Source of the DNA: Burkholderia lata
GTDB lineage: Bacteria; Pseudomonadota; Gammaproteobacteria; Burkholderiales; Burkholderiaceae
Assembly (NCBI RefSeq): GCF_902499335.1
Contig: NZ_CABVQK010000007.1
Coordinates: 248,001 to 312,000, forward strand
DNA length: 64,000 nt
Direction of reading: 5' to 3'
Position 1 is the first letter of the stretch, and the number at the start of each line of letters is the position of its first letter. Below, piece after piece: positions 49,412 to 56,750 of this stretch. Below the pieces are notes generated by a model. The model was not told the DNA's origin. It saw only the letters and a program-made list of their open reading frames with translations, and made no database searches. The position numbers and the translations under genes are program-made.

Positions 49412-50113
49412 TCAGCGCGCCGGCAGGTAGCGTGATGGGTCGATCGACCGGCCGCCGTAGCGCAACTCGAAATGCAGCGCGACGCGATCGCTGTCGCTGT
49501 TGCCCATCTCGGCGATCGACTGCCCCTGCGTGACCGACTGGCCTTCCTTCACCAGCAGCGCGCGGTTGTGCGCGTAGGCGGTCAGGTAATCGGCGTTGTG
49601 CTTGAGGATGATCAGGTTGCCGTAGCCGCGCAGCCCGTTACCCGCATAAACCACCACCCCCGGCGCGGCCGCGACCACCGGCGTGCCCGGCGAGTTCGCG
49701 ATGTCGACGCCCTTCGATTTCGAGCCGTCGAACGTGCGGACCACGTTGCCCGCTGCCGGCCAGATCAGCGCGATGCTCGTCGCCGGCTTGACGGCCGATT
49801 CAACCGGTGCGGAAGGCGCGGGGCGCGCCCGGCCGGCACTGCCGGTGCCGGTCGTCGACGGCGTCGATGCGGTGGTCGTGCCGGGCGGCGGCGCGACGCG
49901 CAGTACCTGGCCGACTTCGATCGCATCGGGGTTCGTCATCTGGTTCCAGCGCACGACGTTCGATACCGACGTGCGGTTGTCGCGCGCGATCTTGTAGAGC
50001 GTATCGCCGCGCTCGACGCGATAGAACCCGGGGCCGACAGGCGCGGAGCCGCACGCGACCAGCAGGGCGGCGCAGGCGGCTGCGAAGAGTCGCTTCGTTG
50101 TTGTTCCGAACAT
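49412..50113 (-). CDS. NlpD-like lipoprotein with LysM and degenerate LytM (M23) domains
   Basis: 233 aa from ATG at 50113; an upstream ATG (50140) would add nine residues. A lipoprotein signal ends LLVACGS (lipobox). The LysM domain is YRVERGDTLYKIARDNRTSV with IEVGQVLRVAPP. After a Thr/Pro linker, the LytM fold begins LIWPAAGNVVRTFDGSKSKG. The metal ligands are altered: the first His of the HxxxD motif reads Ser (SKGVDIA), and the HxH motif reads ALHFEL. NlpD and EnvC are such inactive LytM proteins, which activate amidases. So it probably regulates cell-wall amidases during division rather than cutting peptidoglycan. Confidence 0.82.
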   Translation of the reverse strand: MFGTTTKRLFAAACAALLVACGSAPVGPGFYRVERGDTLYKIARDNRTSVSNVVRWNQMTNPDAIEVGQVLRVAPPPGTTTASTPSTTGTGSAGRARPAPSAPVESAVKPATSIALIWPAAGNVVRTFDGSKSKGVDIANSPGTPVVAAAPGVVVYAGNGLRGYGNLIILKHNADYLTAYAHNRALLVKEGQSVTQGQSIAEMGNSDSDRVALHFELRYGGRSIDPSRYLPAR

Positions 50114-50266
50114 TGAACCTCGCAAAACCCTGCCGCTCATGACGCGGCAGGTAACACAAAACGTCCGATTTTAACGGGTTCGACCCGCACACCGCAGTTT
50201 GGGCCGTTGCCGGGGCCGTCGCGCGCCGGTTCGGCGCGCCGCGAATTGACGTGTCGGCCGGGCGTA

Positions 50267-51178
50267 TCAGCCGGCGAGCGGGAGGACGCGAATCCGCAGC
50301 GTGGCGGTTTCGGTCGCGCCCGGCGCGAGCGTGCGCAGCCCGAGGCCGTTGTGGATAGCATCCGGCAGGCCGAGCCACGGTTCGACGCAATAGAAGTCCG
50401 AATCCGGTTTTTCGGTCCAGGTCGTGACCGCGTACCACGGGATCGAGCCCGGCACGTCGAGCGCGATCTCGATCGTGCGGCGGCGGCCCGGCATCACGAT
50501 GCGCACCGGCGTGCCTGGCACGCCGTCGAGGCAGTGGAAGCGGTCGAGGATGTCCGGGTTGTCGAGCTGATAGCGGGCTTCACCCGGTTCGGGCGTGCTG
50601 ATCGAACCGTCCGCCTGCTGCGCGCAACGATGCGTCGGCGGCAGTTCGAGCGTGGTTTCGGCGCGTTCGCCGTGCGGCAGCGCGAAATAGAAATGGTGGC
50701 CGGCGTAATAGGGCAGCGGCGTGTCGCCGCGATTGGTCGTCGTCAGCGCGACTTCGAGCGTGTGCGAGTCGGCCAGCCGATAGGTCGTTTCGAACCGGAA
50801 GTCGAACGGGTAGCTCGCGCGCAGCGCATCGGTCGCGTCGAGCGTCATCGACAGCGCGGTGCCATCGGCCGACGGTTGCGCGGCGAACGGCAGGTCGCGC
50901 GCGAAGCCGTGCATCGGCAGGTCGCGCACCACGCCGGCGGCGTCGCGCCAGCGGCCGAGTTCGCCGTCGACGCGGTGACGTCCAAGGAACGGGAACAGCA
51001 GCGGGTTGCCGCCGCGCACGCGCGCGAGGTTGCTCCAGTCGGCCGTTTCCGGCCAGAAGATTACCGGCTCGCCGTCGACATGCCATGACAGCAGGCGTCC
51101 GCCGAATTGCGGAGCGACCCGGACGAGCGACGGGCCGGCGTGAAGTTCGTGAATGTCGTGTTGCTGGAAGGTCGGCAT
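50267..51178 (-). CDS. Aldose 1-epimerase family protein (galactose mutarotase-like)
   Basis: 303 aa. A beta-sandwich mutarotase that interconverts alpha and beta anomers of sugars, possibly hexose-6-phosphate. Likely catalytic residues lie in LPMHGFARDLPF (His), YYAGHHFYFALP (His) and FYCVEPWLGLPDAIHNG (Glu). The N-terminus (MPTFQQHDIHELHAGPSLVR) leads into APQFGGRLLSWHVDGEPVIFW. The gene is alone, with no sugar operon nearby, so the substrate is open. Confidence 0.85.
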   Translation of the reverse strand: MPTFQQHDIHELHAGPSLVRVAPQFGGRLLSWHVDGEPVIFWPETADWSNLARVRGGNPLLFPFLGRHRVDGELGRWRDAAGVVRDLPMHGFARDLPFAAQPSADGTALSMTLDATDALRASYPFDFRFETTYRLADSHTLEVALTTTNRGDTPLPYYAGHHFYFALPHGERAETTLELPPTHRCAQQADGSISTPEPGEARYQLDNPDILDRFHCLDGVPGTPVRIVMPGRRRTIEIALDVPGSIPWYAVTTWTEKPDSDFYCVEPWLGLPDAIHNGLGLRTLAPGATETATLRIRVLPLAG

Positions 51179-51348
51179 GGCGAATCGGGTTGGGCGGGTG
51201 GACGGGAACGGCGCGCTCCATTATCGGGCCGTGGCGGCTCGGGGAAAACCCTTCTCGGGAAATCGCGAGTTTTTAAGACTGTCAACGGTCGGGATAATGC
51301 CTCTAAACCGGTGATGTTGCCGGGTCATGACACTTCGTGGAGGGGGCC

Positions 51349-51435
51349 ATGGATCTGGCAATGGCAATGGGTATCGCACTGTTCGGCATGTTTACCGGCA
51401 GCACGGTATTATTTTTCTATCAGCTCGGCCGCTGA
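51349..51435 (+). CDS. 28-aa single-helix membrane peptide
   Basis: ATG 51349 is preceded by GGAGGGGGCC, a strong ribosome site, and encodes MDLAMAMGIALFGMFTGSTV followed by LFFYQLGR, one hydrophobic helix. A clear terminator begins 26 bp after the stop. This combination of strong site, hydrophobic frame and terminator makes a real microprotein likely. It would be missed by length-filtered annotation. I do not recognise it; it is not KdpF, though of similar size. Confidence 0.5.
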   Translation: MDLAMAMGIALFGMFTGSTVLFFYQLGR

Positions 51436-51460
51436 CGGCAATTCCTGCCGAAGTCGAAAG

Positions 51461-51488
51461 GCCCGCCATGCAAATGGCGGGCTTTTTG
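51461..51488 (+). terminator. Terminator after the 28-aa frame
   Basis: GCCCGCCAT and ATGGCGGGC form a perfect 9-bp stem with a 4-nt loop and are followed by TTTTTG. The nearest upstream plus-strand unit that it could terminate is the 28-aa frame. Confidence 0.85.
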
Positions 51489-51656
51489 CTTTCTGAGTGC
51501 TTACAAATTGCAAGCGTTTGTGTGCATTGCCGCAATATCCAGCCAAATGCCTTGGCGCAGTAATCCGGGCTCGGCATAATCGGGGCGCGTTTTTTCGGAC
51601 GCGCATCGCGTTGTCCGCTTTTCTTCCCGCTCAATCTTCACTATAAGGACCGACGC

Positions 51657-52487
51657 GTGAGTCTCTGGTTTCTGGTATTCCTGAGCGTCCTGCAGGGCGT
51701 CACCGAACTCTTCCCCGTCAGCAGCCTTGGCCATACGCTGCTCGTGCCGGCGCTGTTCGGCATGCACATCGACAAGCACGCACCGCAACTGCTGCCGTTC
51801 CTCGTCGCGCTGCACCTCGGCACCGCGCTGGCGCTGCTGTGGTACTTCCGCGCGCGCTGGATCGCGCTGATCAGCGGCTTCTTCGCGCAGCTCGGCGGCC
51901 GCAAGAACGACGACGGGCACCTGATGTGGGCGCTGATCATCGGTACGATCCCGACCGGCATCGTCGGGCTGCTCCTCGAGAAGCGCATCGAGCGCGTGTT
52001 CCACGACCTGCGGATCGTCGCGATCGCGCTGATCGTGAACGGCGTGCTGCTGTGGCTCGGCGATCGCATCCAGCGCAGCCGCGCGCATCAGGCGCCGGAG
52101 AAGATGACGTTCAAGCAGGCGTTCTTCGTGGGCCTCGCGCAGATCGGCGCGCTGATTCCGGGCTTCTCGCGCAGCGGGCTGACGATGATCGCCGGCAATG
52201 CGGCGGGGCTGACGGCGGAGAAGGCCGCGGAATTCTCGTTCCTGCTCGGGACGCCGATCATTTTCGCGGCGGGTGTGCTTGAGCTGCCGAAGCTGTTCCA
52301 TGCGCGTGACCAGCTCGCCGATGCGCTGCTCGGCGGCGTGTTGACGGCGATCGCCGCGTACCTGAGCGTGCGGTTCCTGATGCGCTATTTCGAAGGGCGT
52401 GGCCGGCTGGCTTCGTTCGGCGTGTATTGCGTGATCGCCGGTGTGTTCTGCCTCGGCTGGTTCATGATGCATCCGCAGCCGGTTTGA
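51657..52487 (+). CDS. uppP: Undecaprenyl-diphosphate phosphatase
   Basis: 276 aa, BacA/UppP family, an integral membrane enzyme that dephosphorylates undecaprenyl diphosphate to recycle the lipid carrier; it confers bacitracin resistance when abundant. The two conserved regions are [20 protein letters not shown] near the N-terminus (Glu) and [20 protein letters not shown] (the PGxSRSG motif). GTG 51657 is the start, with AAGGA upstream, and the sequence begins at once with the conserved hydrophobic helix. Confidence 0.96.
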   Translation: MSLWFLVFLSVLQGVTELFPVSSLGHTLLVPALFGMHIDKHAPQLLPFLVALHLGTALALLWYFRARWIALISGFFAQLGGRKNDDGHLMWALIIGTIPTGIVGLLLEKRIERVFHDLRIVAIALIVNGVLLWLGDRIQRSRAHQAPEKMTFKQAFFVGLAQIGALIPGFSRSGLTMIAGNAAGLTAEKAAEFSFLLGTPIIFAAGVLELPKLFHARDQLADALLGGVLTAIAAYLSVRFLMRYFEGRGRLASFGVYCVIAGVFCLGWFMMHPQPV

Positions 52488-52530
52488 TGCTGCGGTGGCC
52501 CGTCTCGCGTGATGTGACGCGATGATCGGG

Positions 52531-52536
52531 TATAAT
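52531..52536 (+). promoter_or_regulatory. TATAAT -10-like element upstream of tRNA-Arg
   Basis: A perfect TATAAT stands 119 bp before the mature tRNA. A -35 match at the right distance is weak. A hairpin with a T tract follows directly (52540-52567), so it is unclear whether this is a promoter or chance. Confidence 0.35.
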
Positions 52537-52539
52537 TTC

Positions 52540-52570
52540 GGGCTCGGCTTCATGCCGGGCCCGTTTTGCT
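52540..52570 (+). terminator. Hairpin with T tract after uppP
   Basis: GGGCTCGGC and GCCGGGCCC arms surround a TTCAT loop and are followed by GTTTTGC. It lies 52 bp after the uppP stop and probably ends that transcript. Confidence 0.7.
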
Positions 52571-52655
52571 TCTGGGCTTCGAGTTCGGTGGTTCTGCTGT
52601 CGATCGAAGCCTTGCGTCAAATGCGGCCCGTGCCGGCCGTGTCTTTTCTCCCCGA

Positions 52656-52732
52656 CCGCCCTTAGCTCAGTTGGATAGAGCAACGGCCTTCTAAGCCGTA
52701 GGTCACACGTTCGAATCGTGTAGGGCGGGCCA
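52656..52732 (+). tRNA. tRNA-Arg (anticodon TCT), integration target
   Basis: 77 nt including CCA. The acceptor arms CCGCCCT and AGGGCGG pair. The D arm is GCTCAGTTGGATAGAGC. The anticodon stem ACGGC/GCCGT encloses CTTCTAA with anticodon TCT; the T arm is ACACG-TTCGAAT-CGTGT. It decodes AGA/AGG. Its 3' 49 nt plus one base are repeated at 61194, and a degenerate full copy lies at 63395, so this gene is an integration site. The element's attachment copy completes the gene here. Confidence 0.95.
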
Positions 52733-52733
52733 A
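52684..52733 (+). repeat. Left attachment repeat (attL), inside tRNA-Arg
   Basis: 50 bp from CGGCCTTCTAAGCCG to GGGCGGGCCAA. It is identical to 61194-61243 by direct comparison and spans anticodon arm to CCA, the usual crossover region of tyrosine recombinases that target tRNA genes. Confidence 0.93.
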
Positions 52734-52748
52734 TAGAATCAATGAGTT

Positions 52749-52776
52749 AGCCCGGTTTTTGTGACCGGGCTTTTTG
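52749..52776 (+). terminator. Terminator after tRNA-Arg
   Basis: AGCCCGGT and ACCGGGCT form an 8-bp stem around TTTTGTG and are followed by TTTTTG. It lies just inside the element, between attL and the terminase gene, so the element brings the terminator for its target tRNA. Confidence 0.8.
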
Positions 52777-52816
52777 CTTCTGCGGATGGCCGGAACCAAT
52801 CCGGAACCTAGTTCGC

Positions 52817-53278
52817 TCAACGTTGCGGTCGAACCGATTTCACGAACGCGGCATAGGGATTTTCAGCCGGCAATGGCGGCGGCGCGTCGATAGCTTGCCG
52901 TCCGCGCGGACTCAGGCCGAACGCATCCAGTAGCCGGGCCGCTTGGGCGCGCGCATCGCTCAGCGCGCGCAGTGCCGGATGCGCCTTGCTTCCGCCGGTC
53001 CCGGTTGCAATCGTCAACCCTTCACGGTCCAGCGTCTCGCGCAACTGCGCCTCCGTTGCCAATGTTTCGGCGAGCAGTTCAAGCGCGCGCAGGTCGGACC
53101 CGCTAAGAAGACCCAAACTCACGACGAGCGGCGCGACGCGGACCCATTCCGTAGCTGCACGCGATGACATACCTGCCGGCGGCGGCGCTACGGTCAAATG
53201 TTTGGACGCAATCCCCTTGAGCCTATCCGTACGCAAAGTCCCGGAAAGTGCTTTCGCTACATTTGTTTTTCTCGGCAT
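52817..53278 (-). CDS. Phage terminase small subunit, P27 family
   Basis: 153 aa from ATG at 53278 (MPRKTNVAKALSGTLRTDRL). It matches the P27 pattern: a basic N-terminus, then RAATEWVRVAPLVVSLGLLS, GSDLRALELLAETLATEAQL, a short variable loop, and HPALRALSDARAQAARLLDA-FGLSPRGR at the end. TerS recognises the DNA packaging site. No large terminase or structural gene is present, so here it would redirect a helper phage's packaging machinery to the element. It is the gene nearest attL and reads toward it. GC content is near that of the chromosome. Confidence 0.8.
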   Translation of the reverse strand: MPRKTNVAKALSGTLRTDRLKGIASKHLTVAPPPAGMSSRAATEWVRVAPLVVSLGLLSGSDLRALELLAETLATEAQLRETLDREGLTIATGTGGSKAHPALRALSDARAQAARLLDAFGLSPRGRQAIDAPPPLPAENPYAAFVKSVRPQR

Positions 53279-53598
53279 GACTACCCCAAAAAAATGTTCC
53301 GCCAGTGGCTTCGAAAATTTCGAGTCCTGCTGACGGTCACGCGACATCGCGCGCCACAGATTGCAGCCCCCATCCCAACCTCGTGCTTCGTGACAATTGC
53401 GGGCATAGACGCAACGGTTTCCGGCCAGTCACCTCGCCGTCATCCTTACCGTTTGCCAACGACTACGCCGCGTGAGGCGGAAGTAGTCTTGATCTAAACT
53501 CGGCGGCAGGCGCATAATCAATTCGCCCACATTGCCGCGCACGCTAATCCGATAGGCGGCTTATAACCCATAAAGACCAACCAGCCAAAATAACAACC
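53279..53598. other. 320-bp intergenic region between the terminase and OLD genes
   Basis: This region lies between two divergent genes, and GC content falls toward the OLD gene. It holds an imperfect inverted repeat at 53461-53488 (GACTAC...GTAGTC outer arms) and a promoter-like pair, TTGATC at 53489-53494 and CATAAT at 53513-53518 with 18-bp spacing. The pair would drive the OLD gene, and the inverted repeat directly upstream could be an operator. Confidence 0.45.
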
Positions 53599-55269
53599 GT
53601 GAAAATTACAGAAATTAGAGTTCGCAATTTCAGGTCTATCGAGGTAGAACAACATATCCCGATCCCCGGAAGTGTGACCCTTGTAGGGCCAAACAACTCT
53701 GGGAAAACCAACATATTGCGCGCCATTCAAGTATTTTTCACGGGTATTAGCAACTCGTACGGATACGCCCGCGACACAGACCTTACTTTTGGCGTCGGCA
53801 AGGCAAGAACAAGCATAACCGCCACATTTGATGGCGACCCCACTCTAGAACAAGATATTTACGATGGCATAGATGAACTGCACGGCCTTCAGGGAACGAC
53901 CAGAAGCGGAAGCCAAATTTCGCTCACGCTTTACTTCACGGACACGAATACCCCTGTCTACAGCTTTTTTCCAAACATAAAGCGACCCAAGGCGAATGCA
54001 AAAGCCGCCCAATATTCGAGGGCGCACATCTCTCTAATAAATAAACTCCTCGGCAGATTTAGCTTGCACTACGTGCCGTCTGCAAAGAGCATAAATCAGA
54101 TATACGATGATTTGATCACGCCGTTCCTCAGGAGAAAGGTTTCAAAGGTAATTGAGCCCCATATTTTAGATATCGAAATGAGCCTAAATGAGGCGGCCAG
54201 CGCCTTAAATGAAGAATTGAAAGCAGCACACCTGTCAGAATTTAGTGCCAGCTTTTCGTTGCCGGGAAAATCAATCGAGGAATTGGTTTCACGGTTCGAC
54301 TTCATGATTGCCGATCCGCAAAAAACTCCAATCCACGATAAGGGCATGGGCGTCCAGACGACGGCATTACTTGCCGCCTTTCGATGGATTACAAAGCAAG
54401 AGGTGGACGAAGGGCGGACCGCGCTATGGTTGCTCGAAGAACCAGAGTCGTACCTACATCCTCACCTTGCCAGCAATTGCAATCGAATACTGGAAAATCT
54501 TGCGAAAGATGCGACCGTAGTTAAAACCACTCATTCGATGGCTTTTGTGCCACAGGATCCAAACTATGTATGCGGAACCGCACTAAACGCAAAGGGTCGA
54601 ACGGAAATTTTCCGCTACAAGACATTTAGCGAAGCCGTATCTGCTATCAGATCGGCACTGGGAATTAGATTTGGCGATTATTACAATCTTGATAGATACA
54701 ATGTTTTTGTCGAAGGGCCGTCAGATCGATCGTTACTTACATGGGCACTTGGAAAGATTTCTGCGGAAGAAAAATCGTTTGAATACCTTAGGCAAGCCAA
54801 ATTTGAGGACTTCGGTGGAGTGAAGCATCTTGCCGGATTCCTTCGCGCAACATACCAATTCATTCGCAAAGAGAAGGCTTGCGTTACCGTATTCGACGGC
54901 GATCAGGCGGGTGAGCGGGAGTGGCGCGATTTGCAGCAATATTTCGGAGGGCATCAAATACCTTTCGAGGCGAATAGGCACTTTGTATTGGTTAGATCGC
55001 GATTTGCGATTGAGGGACTATTCCCGGATGACTGGATCAAAGATATACACGAAAGCCATCCTTCATGGTTCGACGTGTATGCTATCGACGCATCGGGGCA
55101 ACTCGAACCTTTTAAAATAAAAGATAATAATAAATCGGATGTTCAAGCGAGGCTCGTGGCTCGAGCCGAAGACGAGAAGAATCTCGACTGGGCCAATCGA
55201 TTTCTTACCGTTTTGGGTGCTGTCGATGTTGCGCTGGGGAAATTATCTAAGGCGCTGGACGGTTCCTGA
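53599..55269 (+). CDS. OLD-family ATP-dependent nuclease (ABC ATPase plus TOPRIM)
   Basis: 556 aa. The N-terminal ABC/SMC-like ATPase begins MKITEIRVRNFRSIEVEQHI with Walker A GPNNSGKT (30-37). A signature-like segment DKGMGVQTT lies near 247, Walker B ALWLLEEPE at 275-283 and the switch His at 312. The TOPRIM nuclease domain has VFVEGPSD (Glu372) and VFDGDQAG (Asp433, Asp435). This is the architecture of P2 Old and GajA. I see no UvrD-like helicase next to it, so it is not a Gabija pair. GTG 53599 is the only good start. GC content is roughly mid-40s % by eye, and codon use differs from every neighbour: a recent import and likely the element's defence cargo. It is the sole plus-strand gene of the element. 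Confidence 0.85.
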   Translation: MKITEIRVRNFRSIEVEQHIPIPGSVTLVGPNNSGKTNILRAIQVFFTGISNSYGYARDTDLTFGVGKARTSITATFDGDPTLEQDIYDGIDELHGLQGTTRSGSQISLTLYFTDTNTPVYSFFPNIKRPKANAKAAQYSRAHISLINKLLGRFSLHYVPSAKSINQIYDDLITPFLRRKVSKVIEPHILDIEMSLNEAASALNEELKAAHLSEFSASFSLPGKSIEELVSRFDFMIADPQKTPIHDKGMGVQTTALLAAFRWITKQEVDEGRTALWLLEEPESYLHPHLASNCNRILENLAKDATVVKTTHSMAFVPQDPNYVCGTALNAKGRTEIFRYKTFSEAVSAIRSALGIRFGDYYNLDRYNVFVEGPSDRSLLTWALGKISAEEKSFEYLRQAKFEDFGGVKHLAGFLRATYQFIRKEKACVTVFDGDQAGEREWRDLQQYFGGHQIPFEANRHFVLVRSRFAIEGLFPDDWIKDIHESHPSWFDVYAIDASGQLEPFKIKDNNKSDVQARLVARAEDEKNLDWANRFLTVLGAVDVALGKLSKALDGS

Positions 55270-55333
55270 TCTGAGGGTGGTTTATAAAATACAAAACTGC
55301 TCCGCCAATTGAGCATTGATATAACCTGACTCA

Positions 55334-55347
55334 TTCGCTTAAGCGAA
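55334..55347. repeat. 14-bp perfect palindrome downstream of the OLD gene
   Basis: TTCGCTTAAGCGAA is a perfect palindrome without a loop, 65 bp after the OLD stop and 64 bp past the end of the convergent coiled-coil gene. It lacks a T tract and has no loop, so it is more likely a binding site than a terminator. Confidence 0.4.
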
Positions 55348-55410
55348 CGATACACGCTCTGTCGTGGGCGAAGTTTAGCGGTGCATCTACGATGCGCCGC
55401 CAAACAGCGC

Positions 55411-56106
55411 TTAGCTCTGGCAGCCGCCAACTTCTGCCACGAGGTCCGCACGCGGACGGGAGTGGCGACGCTCCCATTTCTCGCGCGGCACGAATTCGAA
55501 CATCGGCTGAAGTGCCTCATCCACGCACGCGCGCACACGCGATACCAGTTCGCCGCTCGAAATCGAGCCGTCGTGGACAAGCGCGCGAATGTTCCGTTGA
55601 GCTTCGGCGATTTTCGCGCGAGCCGCCTTGATTTGGGGCATGTTCGTCGTAACGTTGCCGACGCGAACGCCGAGCCAGTTTTTCTCCGTGAATACGTCGG
55701 TCCGAACTGCGGCACGCAACAGGTCGTCCGCGTCCGACAAGTCGTCCAACGCCTCGCAGAGTTCGGGCGGCGCGGTACGTTCGAGTTCGGTCAGGATGCG
55801 TTCGCGCGCGCCGTTATCGGCCATCGTCCAAACCACGAGGCGACCGCGCGTTTCGAGCATCGACTTTTCAGCTTCGTAGCATGCCGCTTTCGCGGCAGCG
55901 AAGGCAGCCGCCGCGCGTTCGGCCTCATTGGTCAACGCGGACCGTTCCCGTTTCCGGTCGGGCAACGACTTGAGTTCGTGCGCCAGTTCGGCGCGACGCG
56001 CATCCAGCTTCGCTCGTTGTTTCGCCGCGAGTTCGTCGGCGAGGCCGGTATCGGCGACGAGCGCATCGAGGATTTCCATGCGCTCGGAAAGGGGGCGTTT
56101 CATCAT
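55411..56106 (-). CDS. Element protein with long coiled coil, 231 aa
   Basis: Starts at ATG 56106 or at the next codon (MMKRPLSERMEILDALVADT). Residues roughly 25-80 are a long Ala/Glu/Lys/Arg-rich helix (LAAKQRAKLDARRAELAHEL onwards), predicted coiled coil. A second half includes LEDLSDADDLLRAAVRTDVF-like sequence (here ALDDLSDADDLLRAAVRTDV), FTEKNWLGVRVGNVTTNMPQ and a helical C-terminus. I do not recognise the family. It follows the SSB-like gene (58 bp gap) in the same direction, so it belongs to the element's replication transcription unit. Confidence 0.7.
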   Translation of the reverse strand: MMKRPLSERMEILDALVADTGLADELAAKQRAKLDARRAELAHELKSLPDRKRERSALTNEAERAAAAFAAAKAACYEAEKSMLETRGRLVVWTMADNGARERILTELERTAPPELCEALDDLSDADDLLRAAVRTDVFTEKNWLGVRVGNVTTNMPQIKAARAKIAEAQRNIRALVHDGSISSGELVSRVRACVDEALQPMFEFVPREKWERRHSRPRADLVAEVGGCQS

Positions 56107-56164
56107 GATTTTGCACTCCTATTTATTGAAGGAAAACACCTTCACAGTGCGGGCTGCCCCGCGT

Positions 56165-56599
56165 CTACAAACCGTCCTGCATGTCCGACATGTCGTCGCT
56201 GTAGAACGCCGCTGCTTGTCGGGAAGCGTCCATAGCCGGGCGTCCGCTCCGGCGTTCGTCGCCGTCGTTCGAACCTTGCATAGCGGCCCGCTTGCGCTTC
56301 ACGTGGTAAGCGGTCAGCACCGCGTGCGCGACCATGCCGAGCACCGGTTTAGCGTCGCCGTTTCGGTCGGTCCAAACCTTCGGGGTCAGCGTACCGGCCA
56401 GCGCAACGGAATCTCCGTCATCGAGCGCCAACAGAGCTTCCTTCGCGTCGTCCAAGAATGCAATCACGTTCACGAACAGCGCTTCACCGTCGCTAACGGC
56501 AGCGCGAACCTTTGCCGTCACGAACGGCCTACCGCTCGCGCCCGCGCGTTCCGCCGGCTTGCCATACAGCTTCCCGCTGACCAAGCCATCAATCATCAT
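56165..56599 (-). CDS. Single-stranded-DNA-binding-like protein
   Basis: 144 aa. An OB-fold pattern is visible: MMIDGLVSGKLYGKPAERAG, RPFVTAKVRAAVSDGEALFV, VNVIAFLDDAKEALLALDDG (the strand-and-helix expected around the loop), DSVALAGTLTPKVWTDRNGD and AKPVLGMVAHAVLTAYHVKR. The C-terminus is acidic and ends SDDMSDMQDGL; SSB tails are acidic too but normally end DDDIPF. It is probably the element's own SSB for replication, lying next to the RepA-like ATPase. The 150 bp upstream carry the direct repeats. Confidence 0.7.
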   Translation of the reverse strand: MMIDGLVSGKLYGKPAERAGASGRPFVTAKVRAAVSDGEALFVNVIAFLDDAKEALLALDDGDSVALAGTLTPKVWTDRNGDAKPVLGMVAHAVLTAYHVKRKRAAMQGSNDGDERRSGRPAMDASRQAAAFYSDDMSDMQDGL

Positions 56600-56623
56600 G
56601 AGCCTCCAATCGTCAATTTCCGC

Positions 56624-56643
56624 CTTTCCCGAAATTTCCCGTT
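56624..56643. repeat. Direct repeat 1 (iteron candidate)
   Basis: CTTTCCCGAAATTTCCCGTT, identical to 56677-56696. The core CCCGAAATTTCCCG contains GAAATTTC, a small palindrome. Confidence 0.8.
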
Positions 56644-56676
56644 TTTTCCCGAAACGGGAATTCTCGGGAGGTCCTA

Positions 56677-56696
56677 CTTTCCCGAAATTTCCCGTT
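56677..56696. repeat. Direct repeat 2 (iteron candidate)
   Basis: Second exact copy of the 20-bp repeat, 53 bp downstream of the first start (about five helical turns). Confidence 0.8.
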
Positions 56697-56750
56697 CCCC
56701 CTATTAGGGGGAAACGGTTCGGGAAGGACTTCGAGAACGGGAAAGGTGGA

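Larger units (their letters stand above)
56600..56750. other. Candidate replication origin: repeats between the SSB-like and RepA-like genes
   Basis: This 151-bp gap has two identical 20-bp direct repeats (56624-56643 and 56677-56696), a palindrome-like TTTCCCGAAACGGGAA at 56646-56661, and further inverted copies of the core (AACGGGAAAG near 56737). The repeats are AT-richer than the flanks. Position next to a RepA-like ATPase and an SSB is that of an iteron-type origin; they could also be operators. Confidence 0.55.

Noticed and set aside
53599..55269. Gabija (GajAB) system
   Set aside because: The nuclease has GajA-like architecture, but no UvrD/Rep-like helicase gene lies on either side, so the two-gene system is not supported.
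56600..56750. CRISPR array
   Set aside because: There are only two identical repeats plus inverted partial copies, no regular spacers and no cas genes anywhere in the window.
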